This document shows, piece by piece, positions 1-7,812 of a stretch of 64,000 bases of DNA. The notes under the pieces are model-generated. The model saw nothing but the letters and a program-made list of their open reading frames with translations, ran no database searches and was not told where the DNA came from. The stretch lies in contig CALQAH020000001.1 of NCBI GenBank assembly GCA_943328505.2, positions 161,057 through 225,056 of the forward strand, read 5' to 3'. Position 1 is the stretch's first letter; each line of letters starts with the position of its first letter. The stretch comes from Rhizobium sp. Q54 (lineage in GTDB: Bacteria > Bacteroidota > Bacteroidia > Flavobacteriales > Flavobacteriaceae). Both the position numbers and the translations under genes were made by a program.

Positions 1-161
1 TTTGCTAACCATGATTTTTGAGTTTTGAAACCTTTTACAGAACTAATTTTTAAGGTTACAGAAGTTTGTTTTCGTTTCCAAATAAGCCATACAACTGCCA
101 ATGGTAGTAGTAAAAACAACCACAAAAACTCAGGATTTAAAAATGAGACATCTTTCATCAT
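1..161 (-). CDS. batA: BatA-like vWA membrane protein, N-terminal fragment (cut by window edge)
   Basis: The reverse strand from an ATG at 161 encodes about 53 residues in an open frame running off the window. It starts MMKDVSFLNPEFLWLF, then has a leucine-rich membrane segment, a WLIWKRK basic stop and a VTLKISSVKGFK stretch. This is the N-terminal signature of Bacteroidota BatA/BatB proteins, in which a von Willebrand A domain follows. The ATG overlaps the stop of the upstream gene (TAATG), so the two are translationally coupled. Family members are thought to act with MoxR in envelope stress or aerotolerance. BatA rather than BatB is inferred from gene order. Confidence 0.75.
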   Translation of the reverse strand, partial: MMKDVSFLNPEFLWLFLLLPLAVVWLIWKRKQTSVTLKISSVKGFKTQKSWLA

Positions 162-1792
162 TATTGTTGGTCATTTTTAAGTTCAATAGAATTGATAACT
201 CGTTCAGCAATTTGACTGCCAAATTTATCATCTTCTTTATGCATAATAGTAATTTGTTGTAAGCCACCATTCTGTCCAAAAACCAATAATTCATAATACA
301 TTTTGGTAGACTTGCCCCTGATTTTATCTATGACTGTCATTGTTCCATAGGCTTTTTTACCGGAAATACCATTTTGAGTATCGAAATCTTCTGTTTTGAC
401 AATTATGTTTATAGCGCCTTGTTTTTCGAAAAGCTGCAAGGATGTTTCAGCAACTTTATCCAATTCCAATTCGGATTCCTGCTTAAATTTTGTTGTGTTT
501 AAAATAATATAGAAATCATCTAATATGCTTCCATACATAAAGGATTCCATTTCTTTGATTAAAGCTGCGGTTTCTTTAGGCAATGTTTTTGTAACATCAA
601 TTCTTTTCAAAACTTTAGGGGTTTCTATTTTCACCCCAGGATTGCCATATTCACTATAAATCCATTCGCCTTCTACTAGATCTTTTGTCGGATGACCAAT
701 AAAAGTATCCTTTAAATAGTCATATCCTTTAAAGTAAGCGACACCTCCTATAAACAGCATTAACATTCCTAAAATTATTCCAATAGTCGAAATAATTCGA
801 ACCCGTTTTTGTTTTTTTAATTTTCGCAAACGATCTAATTCTTTCTGTTGTTCGTTCCAAATACTCAATTCGTCATTTTCTTCTACAACCGTTGGAATGG
901 ATTTGTGTATGGTAATAATGGAATTGGAAATTCGTTTTTTATCTTCTTCCATTTCAAAATCGAGTGGTTTTATTTTGGCGAATTTCACTAAATCGGCTTG
1001 CATCAATACTTTCTCTAAATTGGAAACCGTTTCATTGGATAGTTTTAATTTTTTATGTTTTGCAGCATTTCTCAATCCGTCAATAAGTTCCGATGTAGTA
1101 CTTTCCATTGCTGGAATATTTATTTCTTCTTCTATATAGTTTCGAGCAATTTCGGTAAGTTCAGAATAATAATTTTTAACTTCTCCTTTTTGCCAAAGTT
1201 CTTTGGTTTCTAGTTGTTGCAATAAACTAGTTGCTTTTTCAATGGGTGATTTGTAAACTACTTCTTCAACTTTTACTCGATTTTGTCTTTTTTTGATAAA
1301 TCGGTAAACGAAAAATCCAATTATGGCAATCGCTAAAAGTAACAATAAATATATCCACCAACTGCCCAAAGGACTATCAACTTGGGCGATGTCTTTGATG
1401 TCGTACATTTTTTGCTTCAATGTGTCAACAACAACTGCACTCACTTCTACCTTAATACTATCTGATAAAATTGGTTTTCCGTTGATAAAAACTTTTAGAC
1501 TTGGAATGGTATATTTCCCTGAATCGAATTGGGTCAATCCATATTTTTTAATCAATTCATATCGATCATTTTTTTTAATCGTATCCATTTTATAGGATTG
1601 AATTACTTCTAAAGCACCAAAATTTTTAGCGTTTGGAAATTTTACTTTAGACAAAGTATCGACTTCTGTTTTTAATGTCAATTGGAATTCGGCGCCAATT
1701 TTATTCTTCGTTTTATCAACTGAAGTCGTAACCTTTTGAGCAAAAACAGAGGTTGATAATAATATAAATAATATGTAAAGTTTATGCTTCAT
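161..1792 (-). CDS. BatD-like membrane protein of the MoxR/bat operon
   Basis: 543 aa. A signal peptide (residues 1-18, ending SVFAQ) is followed by a BatD-like N-terminal domain of about 120 residues (KVTTSVDKTKNKIGAEF), a transmembrane segment near 145-167, a cytoplasmic helical region and a second transmembrane segment near 335-358 before the C-terminal domain. It lies in the order moxR, DUF58, this gene, batA, which is the usual Bacteroidota arrangement. It probably presents an outward-facing domain and links the vWA proteins to MoxR. The exact biochemical role is unknown for the family. Confidence 0.7.
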   Translation of the reverse strand: MKHKLYILFILLSTSVFAQKVTTSVDKTKNKIGAEFQLTLKTEVDTLSKVKFPNAKNFGALEVIQSYKMDTIKKNDRYELIKKYGLTQFDSGKYTIPSLKVFINGKPILSDSIKVEVSAVVVDTLKQKMYDIKDIAQVDSPLGSWWIYLLLLLAIAIIGFFVYRFIKKRQNRVKVEEVVYKSPIEKATSLLQQLETKELWQKGEVKNYYSELTEIARNYIEEEINIPAMESTTSELIDGLRNAAKHKKLKLSNETVSNLEKVLMQADLVKFAKIKPLDFEMEEDKKRISNSIITIHKSIPTVVEENDELSIWNEQQKELDRLRKLKKQKRVRIISTIGIILGMLMLFIGGVAYFKGYDYLKDTFIGHPTKDLVEGEWIYSEYGNPGVKIETPKVLKRIDVTKTLPKETAALIKEMESFMYGSILDDFYIILNTTKFKQESELELDKVAETSLQLFEKQGAINIIVKTEDFDTQNGISGKKAYGTMTVIDKIRGKSTKMYYELLVFGQNGGLQQITIMHKEDDKFGSQIAERVINSIELKNDQQ

Positions 1793-1806
1793 TTATTTTT
1801 GATTGA

Positions 1807-1830
1807 AGATTAACGATTTTTGATTTCAGA
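1807..1830. repeat. Left arm of a perfect 24-bp inverted repeat around the four-helix-bundle gene
   Basis: The 24 bases beginning AGATTAACGATT are the exact reverse complement of 2200-2223. The arm contains the stop codon of the 1810-2181 gene. The two arms frame this single gene inside the bat operon, as expected for a small inserted unit. A 22/24 match to the right arm occurs at 5363-5386, so this is a dispersed intergenic repeat. Confidence 0.85.
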
Positions 1831-2181
1831 ATTTGACTTCGATGTCTTTATGCTAGAAACAAAAATGGATATTAATTCGTTAGCTTCCTTTTTTAATTGT
1901 ATGATTGTTTGAATGTCTTTTGTCAAATTTGCTTTTTCAATTATTTTTAAGCAGTTGAATGTTTCTCTTAACTCTTTCAGGCAAATCCCCATTTTGTGAA
2001 TGAAATCTTTCTGACTCTCTGCGCTTTGTGCTTCTCCATAATTTAAAGCTGGTGAAGAAGATGAACGAATAATTTGAGATGCTAAATGATTTCCTGCATA
2101 TGATTTTTCCATATTATTTGAAAACAATATTGTTTGCGCTGCAAAATCAATTAATCTTTCTTCTAATATTTGTTTATTCAT
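1810..2181 (-). CDS. Four-helix-bundle protein (23S rRNA intervening-sequence protein / Avd-like family)
   Basis: 123 aa, nearly all helical. The features RLIDFAAQ, the SYAGNHLASQIIRSSSS segment, NYGEAQ and KELRETFNCLKII match the TIGR02436/PF05635 four-helix bundle family. Members lie in 23S rRNA intervening sequences, near diversity-generating retroelements (as Avd), or alone as here. The function of solo members is unknown. The gene sits in a conserved operon where it has no obvious role, and perfect 24-bp inverted repeats flank it, so it looks like an insertion. No reverse transcriptase or variable repeat is nearby. Confidence 0.8.
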   Translation of the reverse strand: MNKQILEERLIDFAAQTILFSNNMEKSYAGNHLASQIIRSSSSPALNYGEAQSAESQKDFIHKMGICLKELRETFNCLKIIEKANLTKDIQTIIQLKKEANELISIFVSSIKTSKSNSEIKNR

Positions 2182-2199
2182 TCCTGTATTTTTATAAAA

Positions 2200-2223
2200 T
2201 CTGAAATCAAAAATCGTTAATCT
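2200..2223. repeat. Right arm of the 24-bp inverted repeat
   Basis: Exact reverse complement of 1807-1830, starting TCTGAAATCAAA. It lies just upstream of the four-helix-bundle gene start. Confidence 0.85.
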
Positions 2224-2237
2224 ACAATCCTCAATCT

Positions 2238-3104
2238 TTATCGTGATTTAAAGTAGCTTAATAATTTTGTAACATAACTTTCGTCAACACGCGTGTTCAC
2301 AAAACCTGAACCACATTTTGAAAAAATATCCTTAAAATAATTTACCTTTTCGTGATAGTGTTTCTCATAACTCATTCTCGCTTTTTTAGAACCTGTATTG
2401 ACAACCAATATCTCACCTGTTTCAGCATCTTCCATTTCAACCATTCCAATGTTTGGCATTTTCTCTTCACGAATATCGTACACACGAATTCCGGTTAAGT
2501 CATGTTTTTTAGAAGCAATCTTCAGTGTTTTTTCATAATCATCTTCTACGATAAAATCAGAAATTACAAATACAATTGCTTTCTTTTTTTGGGTTCCCGA
2601 TAAAAACTTCAGGGCTTGCGATAAATCGGACTTGTTACTTTTGGGTTGAAACTCAATCAATTCACGAATGATTCGCAACACATGTGACTTTCCTTTTTTT
2701 GGAGGAATGTACAATTCGATTTGGTCTGAAAATAAAATTAAGCCAATTTTATCATTGTTTTGTGTTGCCGAAAAAGCCATAGTTGCGGCAATTTCAGTAA
2801 CAATTTCACTTTTTAATTGATTTTTTGTGCCAAAACTTTCTGAACCCGATATGTCAACCATTAAAATCATAGTTAATTCACGTTCTTCTTCAAAAACTTT
2901 TACGTGGGCTTCATTGTAGCGTGCGGTTACATTCCAATCGATGGCTCTAATATCGTCACCATATTGGTATTGTCGCACTTCAGAGAAAGTCATTCCACGC
3001 CCTTTAAAGGACGTGTGGTATTCGCCCGAAAAGATATGATCACTCAACCTTCGGGTTTTGATTTCTATTTTACGAACTTTTTTGAGTAGGTCTTTTGTCT
3101 CCAT
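2238..3104 (-). CDS. DUF58 domain protein of the MoxR/bat operon
   Basis: 288 aa. The N-terminal GEYHTSFKGRGMTFSEVRQY and DDIRAIDWNVTARY blocks define DUF58, followed by a vWA-like fold with a MIDAS-type DISGS motif near residue 87. There is no signal peptide. These proteins are encoded beside MoxR ATPases and are probable clients or partners in metal-dependent assembly. It is followed in the operon by the four-helix-bundle insert and the BatD-like gene. The family assignment is firm; the molecular activity is not known. Confidence 0.85.
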   Translation of the reverse strand: METKDLLKKVRKIEIKTRRLSDHIFSGEYHTSFKGRGMTFSEVRQYQYGDDIRAIDWNVTARYNEAHVKVFEEERELTMILMVDISGSESFGTKNQLKSEIVTEIAATMAFSATQNNDKIGLILFSDQIELYIPPKKGKSHVLRIIRELIEFQPKSNKSDLSQALKFLSGTQKKKAIVFVISDFIVEDDYEKTLKIASKKHDLTGIRVYDIREEKMPNIGMVEMEDAETGEILVVNTGSKKARMSYEKHYHEKVNYFKDIFSKCGSGFVNTRVDESYVTKLLSYFKSR

Positions 3105-3185
3105 CTTTTTCAGATTGCAGAATGCAGAACGCAGATTTCAGAAGTTTTTGACTGCCTTCTATAATCTGCCTAATGCTATCTGAAA
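3105..3185. repeat. Degenerate intergenic repeat between moxR and the DUF58 gene
   Basis: The spacer repeats variants of CAGATTGCAGAATGCAGAACGCAGA. It resembles simple filler repeats in other spacers of this window (around 25950 and 5340). No gene is visible. Confidence 0.5.
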
Positions 3186-4196
3186 TTAAGGTACTTCTAT
3201 CTCGTTTATGATTTTGTTGATAATGTCAACTGAAGTAATGTTTTCTGCTTCGGCTTCATAAGTGATTCCAATTCTGTGACGCAATACATCATGTACCACA
3301 GCACGAACATCTTCAGGAATTACATAACCACGACGTTTGATAAAAGCATAACATTTAGCAGCATTAGCCAAGTTAATACTTCCACGAGGAGAAGCGCCAA
3401 AACTTATCAATGGTTTTAAACTTTCAAGTTTATATTTTTCTGGGAAACGCGTAGCGAAAACAATATCTAAAATATATTTTTCAATTTTTTCGTCCATATA
3501 CACCTCACGAACCGCTTCTTGAGCTCTTAAAATTTGCTCCACAGAAACAACAGGATTTACTTTTTCGTAGGTACCAGATAAGTTTTGACGAATAACCATT
3601 CGTTCTTCGTCCATTTTTGGATAATCGATAACGGTTTTTAGCATAAAACGATCGACTTGAGCTTCCGGTAATGGATACGTTCCTTCTTGCTCGATAGGAT
3701 TTTGAGTGGCTAAAACCAAAAATGGTCGGTCTAATTTAAAAGTAGTATCACCAATAGTAACTTGTTTTTCCTGCATGGCTTCTAATAAAGCGGATTGCAC
3801 TTTAGCGGGTGCTCTGTTAATCTCATCTGCTAATACGAAGTTTGCGAAAATAGGTCCTTTTTTTATAGAGAACTCGTTAGCTTTAATATTGTAAATCATG
3901 GTTCCAACAACGTCGGCTGGTAATAAATCGGGTGTAAATTGGATTCGGCTAAAACTGCCATGAACGGCTTGTGATAGTGTATTGATGGCTAAGGTTTTTG
4001 CCAAACCTGGAACTCCTTCCAAAAGGATATGTCCTTGGCCTAAAAGTCCAATTAATAATCTTTCAATCATGTGCTTTTGACCTACAATGACTTTGTTCAT
4101 CTCCATTGTCAACAAATCAATAAAGGCACTTTCTCTTTCAATTTTTTCATTGATTGCTCTAATGTCTAAAGCGGCAACATTTTCTTCCATTTCCAT
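3186..4196 (-). CDS. MoxR family AAA+ ATPase
   Basis: 336 aa, the usual MoxR length. It has a Walker A motif (GVPGLAKT, near residue 80), Walker B and sensor region (LADEINRAPAKVQSALLEAMQE) and the AAA_lid_2 C-terminal domain (ISFGASPRGSINLANAAK). It is a soluble chaperone-like ATPase that remodels vWA-domain partners. It heads the minus-strand operon with DUF58, BatD-like and BatA genes, a context linked in Bacteroidota to aerotolerance and envelope stress. Confidence 0.9.
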   Translation of the reverse strand: MEMEENVAALDIRAINEKIERESAFIDLLTMEMNKVIVGQKHMIERLLIGLLGQGHILLEGVPGLAKTLAINTLSQAVHGSFSRIQFTPDLLPADVVGTMIYNIKANEFSIKKGPIFANFVLADEINRAPAKVQSALLEAMQEKQVTIGDTTFKLDRPFLVLATQNPIEQEGTYPLPEAQVDRFMLKTVIDYPKMDEERMVIRQNLSGTYEKVNPVVSVEQILRAQEAVREVYMDEKIEKYILDIVFATRFPEKYKLESLKPLISFGASPRGSINLANAAKCYAFIKRRGYVIPEDVRAVVHDVLRHRIGITYEAEAENITSVDIINKIINEIEVP

Positions 4197-4396
4197 ATTT
4201 TTATAACTGTAAATTTGGTTTAAAATTTTAACATTTCAAAAGTGAAAATAAAAACAGAAAAGAGATGTTAAGATTCCGTTAAAACTTTTATAAAACCCTT
4301 ATTTTTAAGCATGATTTATGATATTGTTTTGTTATTTTTAAGGTTTGAAATAAATTACTATGAAATCGCCTTAATACAAGTTTACTTGAGCAAGTA

Positions 4397-4460
4397 CCAA
4401 TAAATAAAAAGCGATACCCTATATGACCACTAACAAATAAATTTTACTTATATGAAAACA
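4397..4460 (+). promoter_or_regulatory. Conserved leader with mini-ORF MTTNK, copy A
   Basis: The roughly 60 nt before the aldo/keto reductase start are nearly identical to those before the HipT-like gene at 44503-44568. They share ATAAATAA, GCGATA, the mini-ORF ATGACCACTAACAAATAA (4423-4440, MTTNK) and TATATGAAAA at the true start. The mini-ORF stop is 11 nt before the gene ATG. Upstream of otherwise unrelated genes, this may be a translated leader or a mobile expression module. Function is inferred only from the conservation. Confidence 0.55.
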
Positions 4461-5318
4461 TCTCTTTCACCTATTGTTGCTGGAACTATGAATTGGGGAG
4501 TATGGGACAAAAAGCTCACCACATCAGAAATGGTGCATTTAATGAATATTTGTATTGAAAACAAAGTCACCACTTTTGATCACGCAGATATTTATGGAGG
4601 TTACACCACTGAAGCGCAGTTTGGAAAAGCATTTGCCGAGAGTAAAATTCCTAGAGAGAAAATACAATTAATTTCAAAATGTGGTATCCAACTTGCTGAA
4701 TCTAGAAACAACACAATCAAACATTATGATTATTCAAAAGAATACATTATTTGGTCTGTTGAAAATTCATTAAAAAATTTACAAGCGGATTATCTGGATG
4801 TATTGCTTTTACACCGTCCAAGTCCATTAATGAAAGCGGATGAAATTGCAGAAGCTGTTGCCAAACTAAAATCAGAAGGGAAAATTATAGACTTTGGTGT
4901 TTCTAATTTTACAGCTTCACAAACGGAACTTATGCAACAAAAAACTGAAATTAATTACAACCAAATACAGTTTTCAGCCACACATCATCAAGCCATGTTG
5001 GATGGGAGTTTGGATTATATGCAGTTGCACAACATTAGGCCTATGTCTTGGAATCCATTGGGAACCGTTTTTAGAGATGATATTGAACAAACAAGAAGGC
5101 TTAAAATTTTATTGGGAAAATTGGTTGAAAAATACCATATGGGTTCGGATACCCTTTTATTAGCTTGGATTTTAAAACATCCGTCTAAAGTAATTCCAGT
5201 TGCAGGAACCGTCAACATTGCTAGGATACAATTGCTTATGAAAGCGACGGAATTGGAATTAGAAATGGAAGATTGGTTTGCTATTTGGACAGAGAGTATG
5301 GGGAATAAAGTACCGTAA
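4452..5318 (+). CDS. Aldo/keto reductase
   Basis: 288 aa TIM-barrel oxidoreductase of the YdhF-like group. The catalytic tetrad is visible: Asp in DHADIYGG with Tyr four residues on, Lys in LISKCGI, and His in VLLLHRP. The C-terminal SKVIPVAGT segment is typical of NADPH phosphate binding. It is cytosolic and the substrate is not predictable. The ATG at 4452 is supported by the conserved leader and by MKTSLSPIVAGTMNWG matching the family start. It is a single-gene unit transcribed divergently from moxR. Confidence 0.9.
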   Translation: MKTSLSPIVAGTMNWGVWDKKLTTSEMVHLMNICIENKVTTFDHADIYGGYTTEAQFGKAFAESKIPREKIQLISKCGIQLAESRNNTIKHYDYSKEYIIWSVENSLKNLQADYLDVLLLHRPSPLMKADEIAEAVAKLKSEGKIIDFGVSNFTASQTELMQQKTEINYNQIQFSATHHQAMLDGSLDYMQLHNIRPMSWNPLGTVFRDDIEQTRRLKILLGKLVEKYHMGSDTLLLAWILKHPSKVIPVAGTVNIARIQLLMKATELELEMEDWFAIWTESMGNKVP

Positions 5319-5362
5319 CGATTGCAGAGTGTTGATTAACAATTGAAGATTTTTGAATCAAA

Positions 5363-5386
5363 TCTGTAATCAAAAATCGTTATTCT
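5363..5386. repeat. Third copy of the intergenic repeat seen at 1807 and 2200
   Basis: Matches 2200-2223 at 22 of 24 positions, including AATCAAAAATCGTTA. It lies in the spacer between the aldo/keto reductase and AlbA_2 genes with no gene inside it. This shows the repeat is dispersed and not unique to the four-helix-bundle locus. Confidence 0.7.
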
Positions 5387-5401
5387 TAAATCAAAAATCA
5401 A

Positions 5402-6553
5402 ATGATAAACAAACGTCTTTTAATCAAAAACCTACTTGCTCACAATGATGAGTGTAGTTTTTATGATAAAAAGCGTCAGTTAAATTTGCATACTCGTGAA
5501 GGGAAAGCCAAGTTTTTAAAACATATTTGTGCCTTGTCTAATTCTAATCCTTCTAATAATTCTTTTATTGTTGTAGGTGTAGAAGATCAGGATAATGAGA
5601 TTGTTGGAGATGATTTTTTCGACGATAGTCACATTCAGAATTTGGTGAATGCTTTCTTGGAAAACCCGCCAAAAATACAATATGAGAATGTGCCTTTTCC
5701 TAATCTCCCTAAAGATAGAGTAGTTGGATTGGTAACGATAAAACCCAAATCGAAGACTTCTTTTTTCAAAAAAAACATTCATACTATTTTTGCTAATACT
5801 GTTTTTGTGCGTCGAGGAAGTAATTCTACACCTACCGAGGATAAAATTCCTTATTCAAAACAAAACATTGAAACGGTTATAAGTATTGAAAATAGTTCGA
5901 GAAATAGTATAGCGCACACACTAGATGGCGTAATGGATTTTGTCAATATAAGTCATGGCGATTTGACTTCTCAATACAAAGTTTTTAAAGAACTTTTTGT
6001 GATTTGTTGGGCAGGAATTCCTAAAAAAATTAGAGGAATTAATTACCTTTCCCGTGTTGATATTGAGCTAATCAACGAGCAAGTAAAATTGTTTTATTCT
6101 GCCCAAGATGTGGTAACCATAACCTATGATGAAAATATTTTTATTATTACCGAGTTTGTTTCTCTTGGATTGAATGATAAAACGAGTTATTATCCGTTGG
6201 AGCAACAAAAAATTTCTTTTTTTGACAATGGTTACTATAAAATAGAAAATGAAATGCTCTTTGAACCACCAATTTATAACAAGAAAATGTTGTATCATAT
6301 ATATAATACCAACCTATCATTGATTGATAAACTTCAAAAAGGAGTAACCATTTCGGAACGAGAAATCAAAGATATCGAGAACATTCCTTGTACATTAATG
6401 ATTTGTTTTTTGAATGGTTTTGAAGATGCCAAACAAAAACTTATTGAAGCCAAACCTTTTCTAAAAGCTCAAAAAAACAAGGTTGTTTATATAAATTTTA
6501 AAGAAGTAATGCGGATTTTAAGGAAGATGAAATATGATAAAATCGGAGATTAA
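5402..6553 (+). CDS. AlbA_2 (Schlafen-like) domain protein
   Basis: 383 aa. Residues about 1-130 match the AlbA_2 domain: a Glu-poor helix, then SNNSFIVVGVEDQDNEIVG, VGLVTIKPK and the terminal FVRRGSNSTPT strand typical of this nucleic-acid-binding fold. The C-terminal 250 residues are not recognised; they lack the usual AAA_4/winged-helix tail and end lysine-rich. It is probably cytosolic. It stands alone, convergent with the LytTR gene (8-bp gap). Family members are variously annotated as ATP-binding or transcriptional regulators; the role here is unknown. Confidence 0.7.
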   Translation: MINKRLLIKNLLAHNDECSFYDKKRQLNLHTREGKAKFLKHICALSNSNPSNNSFIVVGVEDQDNEIVGDDFFDDSHIQNLVNAFLENPPKIQYENVPFPNLPKDRVVGLVTIKPKSKTSFFKKNIHTIFANTVFVRRGSNSTPTEDKIPYSKQNIETVISIENSSRNSIAHTLDGVMDFVNISHGDLTSQYKVFKELFVICWAGIPKKIRGINYLSRVDIELINEQVKLFYSAQDVVTITYDENIFIITEFVSLGLNDKTSYYPLEQQKISFFDNGYYKIENEMLFEPPIYNKKMLYHIYNTNLSLIDKLQKGVTISEREIKDIENIPCTLMICFLNGFEDAKQKLIEAKPFLKAQKNKVVYINFKEVMRILRKMKYDKIGD

Positions 6554-6560
6554 TTTATTG

Positions 6561-7496
6561 CTATATCTCTAAGTAATTTCCAGCGGCTATTCGGGCAATA
6601 ATTAAATCAATATTTTCTTTATAGGATTTTGAAAATGGAAGTTTGGTTGTAGAATTTTTAATATAACAAACTGTATTTCCTGTATGAATTCGGGATACTT
6701 GAGCAATATTAATCATATAGCTATTGTGAATTCTTAAAAAATGAGTAGTTGGCAAAACGGTTTCGAAATGTTTTAATGTTTTGAAAGCGGTAATCATTTC
6801 TCCATTGTTTAAATGAATGTCGGTTGAGTTATTATCGGCTTCAAAATAAAGAATATCGTTGGAATCAATATAACGATAATCGCCATACGATTTAACACAA
6901 ATAATTAAAGTTTGTTCTTTTTCAAATGGAATTAAATCGTCAGATTTATTTTCTTGACGAATAAGTACTGTTTCTTCATCTGCCTTTTTCTCTTCTTCTT
7001 TTATTTCGTCAATTTCATCAATTTCTTCTACTAAATTCAATTCTTCTTCTAGTTCAGTCTCGTCTAAAACTTCAAAAGTTGAAACGGATTCTTTAGAAAT
7101 ATTAGTTGTTGAATTTGTGCTAGTAGCTCGATCTAATTTTAAAATAGCTTTTCTAAAATTATTGATATCTAAAGGTTTTAATAAATAATCAACTACTTCA
7201 TATTGTAAAGCTTCGTAGGAAAGAGTTTTAGTTTTTGCGGTGATTATTATTTTGGGAACAACTTTCAAAAAACGATACAGTTCATTGATTAAACTTAGTG
7301 AAAGAGCGCTCTTTTTGTCGGCGGGATCAATTTCTAAAAAAACCAAAGTGGGTTGATGTTCTAGAATTAGATTAACACCATCATCATAATTATTGGCAGA
7401 AGCAACATAGGTAAGATTGCGAAAACGCCCAGCAATCGTCTGAGTATTCGAAACGCTTTCTAGATCATCATCAATAATAATATATGTTTGCTTCAT
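6561..7496 (-). CDS. LytTR-family response regulator with a non-canonical receiver
   Basis: 311 aa: a receiver domain (1-125), an acid-rich linker (about 130-185, many Glu) and a LytTR DNA-binding domain (about 200-305; FLRIHNSYMIN, DILYFEADNNST). The acidic pocket DDD and the switch Lys (DYLLKPL) are present. At the phosphoacceptor position the usual VFLD is VFLE (E55), which suggests phosphorylation-independent or constitutive signalling. No sensor kinase is adjacent. It is probably a DNA-binding regulator with unknown targets. Confidence 0.85.
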   Translation of the reverse strand: MKQTYIIIDDDLESVSNTQTIAGRFRNLTYVASANNYDDGVNLILEHQPTLVFLEIDPADKKSALSLSLINELYRFLKVVPKIIITAKTKTLSYEALQYEVVDYLLKPLDINNFRKAILKLDRATSTNSTTNISKESVSTFEVLDETELEEELNLVEEIDEIDEIKEEEKKADEETVLIRQENKSDDLIPFEKEQTLIICVKSYGDYRYIDSNDILYFEADNNSTDIHLNNGEMITAFKTLKHFETVLPTTHFLRIHNSYMINIAQVSRIHTGNTVCYIKNSTTKLPFSKSYKENIDLIIARIAAGNYLEI

Positions 7497-7812
7497 TAAC
7501 GCTGTCCAATTTAGGGTAGCATTATAAGGTTTGTTTTTTAGGTAGTTTGGGGAAACTATTTTTAACGTGCAATTATATTTCTGTCTATAAAAATGAGTTT
7601 ACTATTTCAATTTTAAAATAACAACGACAACAAACTCAAATTTACAACAAACGAAATTATAATTTTTATTCTCAAAATAACAAGAATGTTAATACAATTC
7701 GGCAGAGTGTTAATATGTTGTCTTTAATCTCAAAAAATCCTTACTTCTATCTGCTATTTAATAAAAAAAGCTTCTCAATTTGAGAAGCTTTTTACTAAAA
7801 ATAAATTTATAA
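7497..7812. other. Intergenic region between LytTR gene and glyQS
   Basis: A 316-base AT-rich spacer. It should hold the LytTR promoter (minus strand, right of 7496) and it contains the glyQS terminator at 7764-7795. I see no ORF or RNA gene. Confidence 0.6.
7764..7795 (-). terminator. Intrinsic terminator of glyQS (could act in both directions)
   Basis: AAAAGCTTCTC / GAGAAGCTTTT forms a perfect stem with a five-base loop. Poly-A and poly-T flanks let it work on either strand. It lies 18 bp past the glyQS stop. Confidence 0.85.

Noticed and set aside
897-1595. Plus-strand ORFs inside the BatD-like gene
   Set aside because: Shadow frames of a clear minus-strand coding gene. The same applies to the other short antisense ORFs listed in the track.
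1810-2181. Diversity-generating retroelement (Avd-like protein)
   Set aside because: No reverse transcriptase, template repeat or variable repeat is visible nearby.
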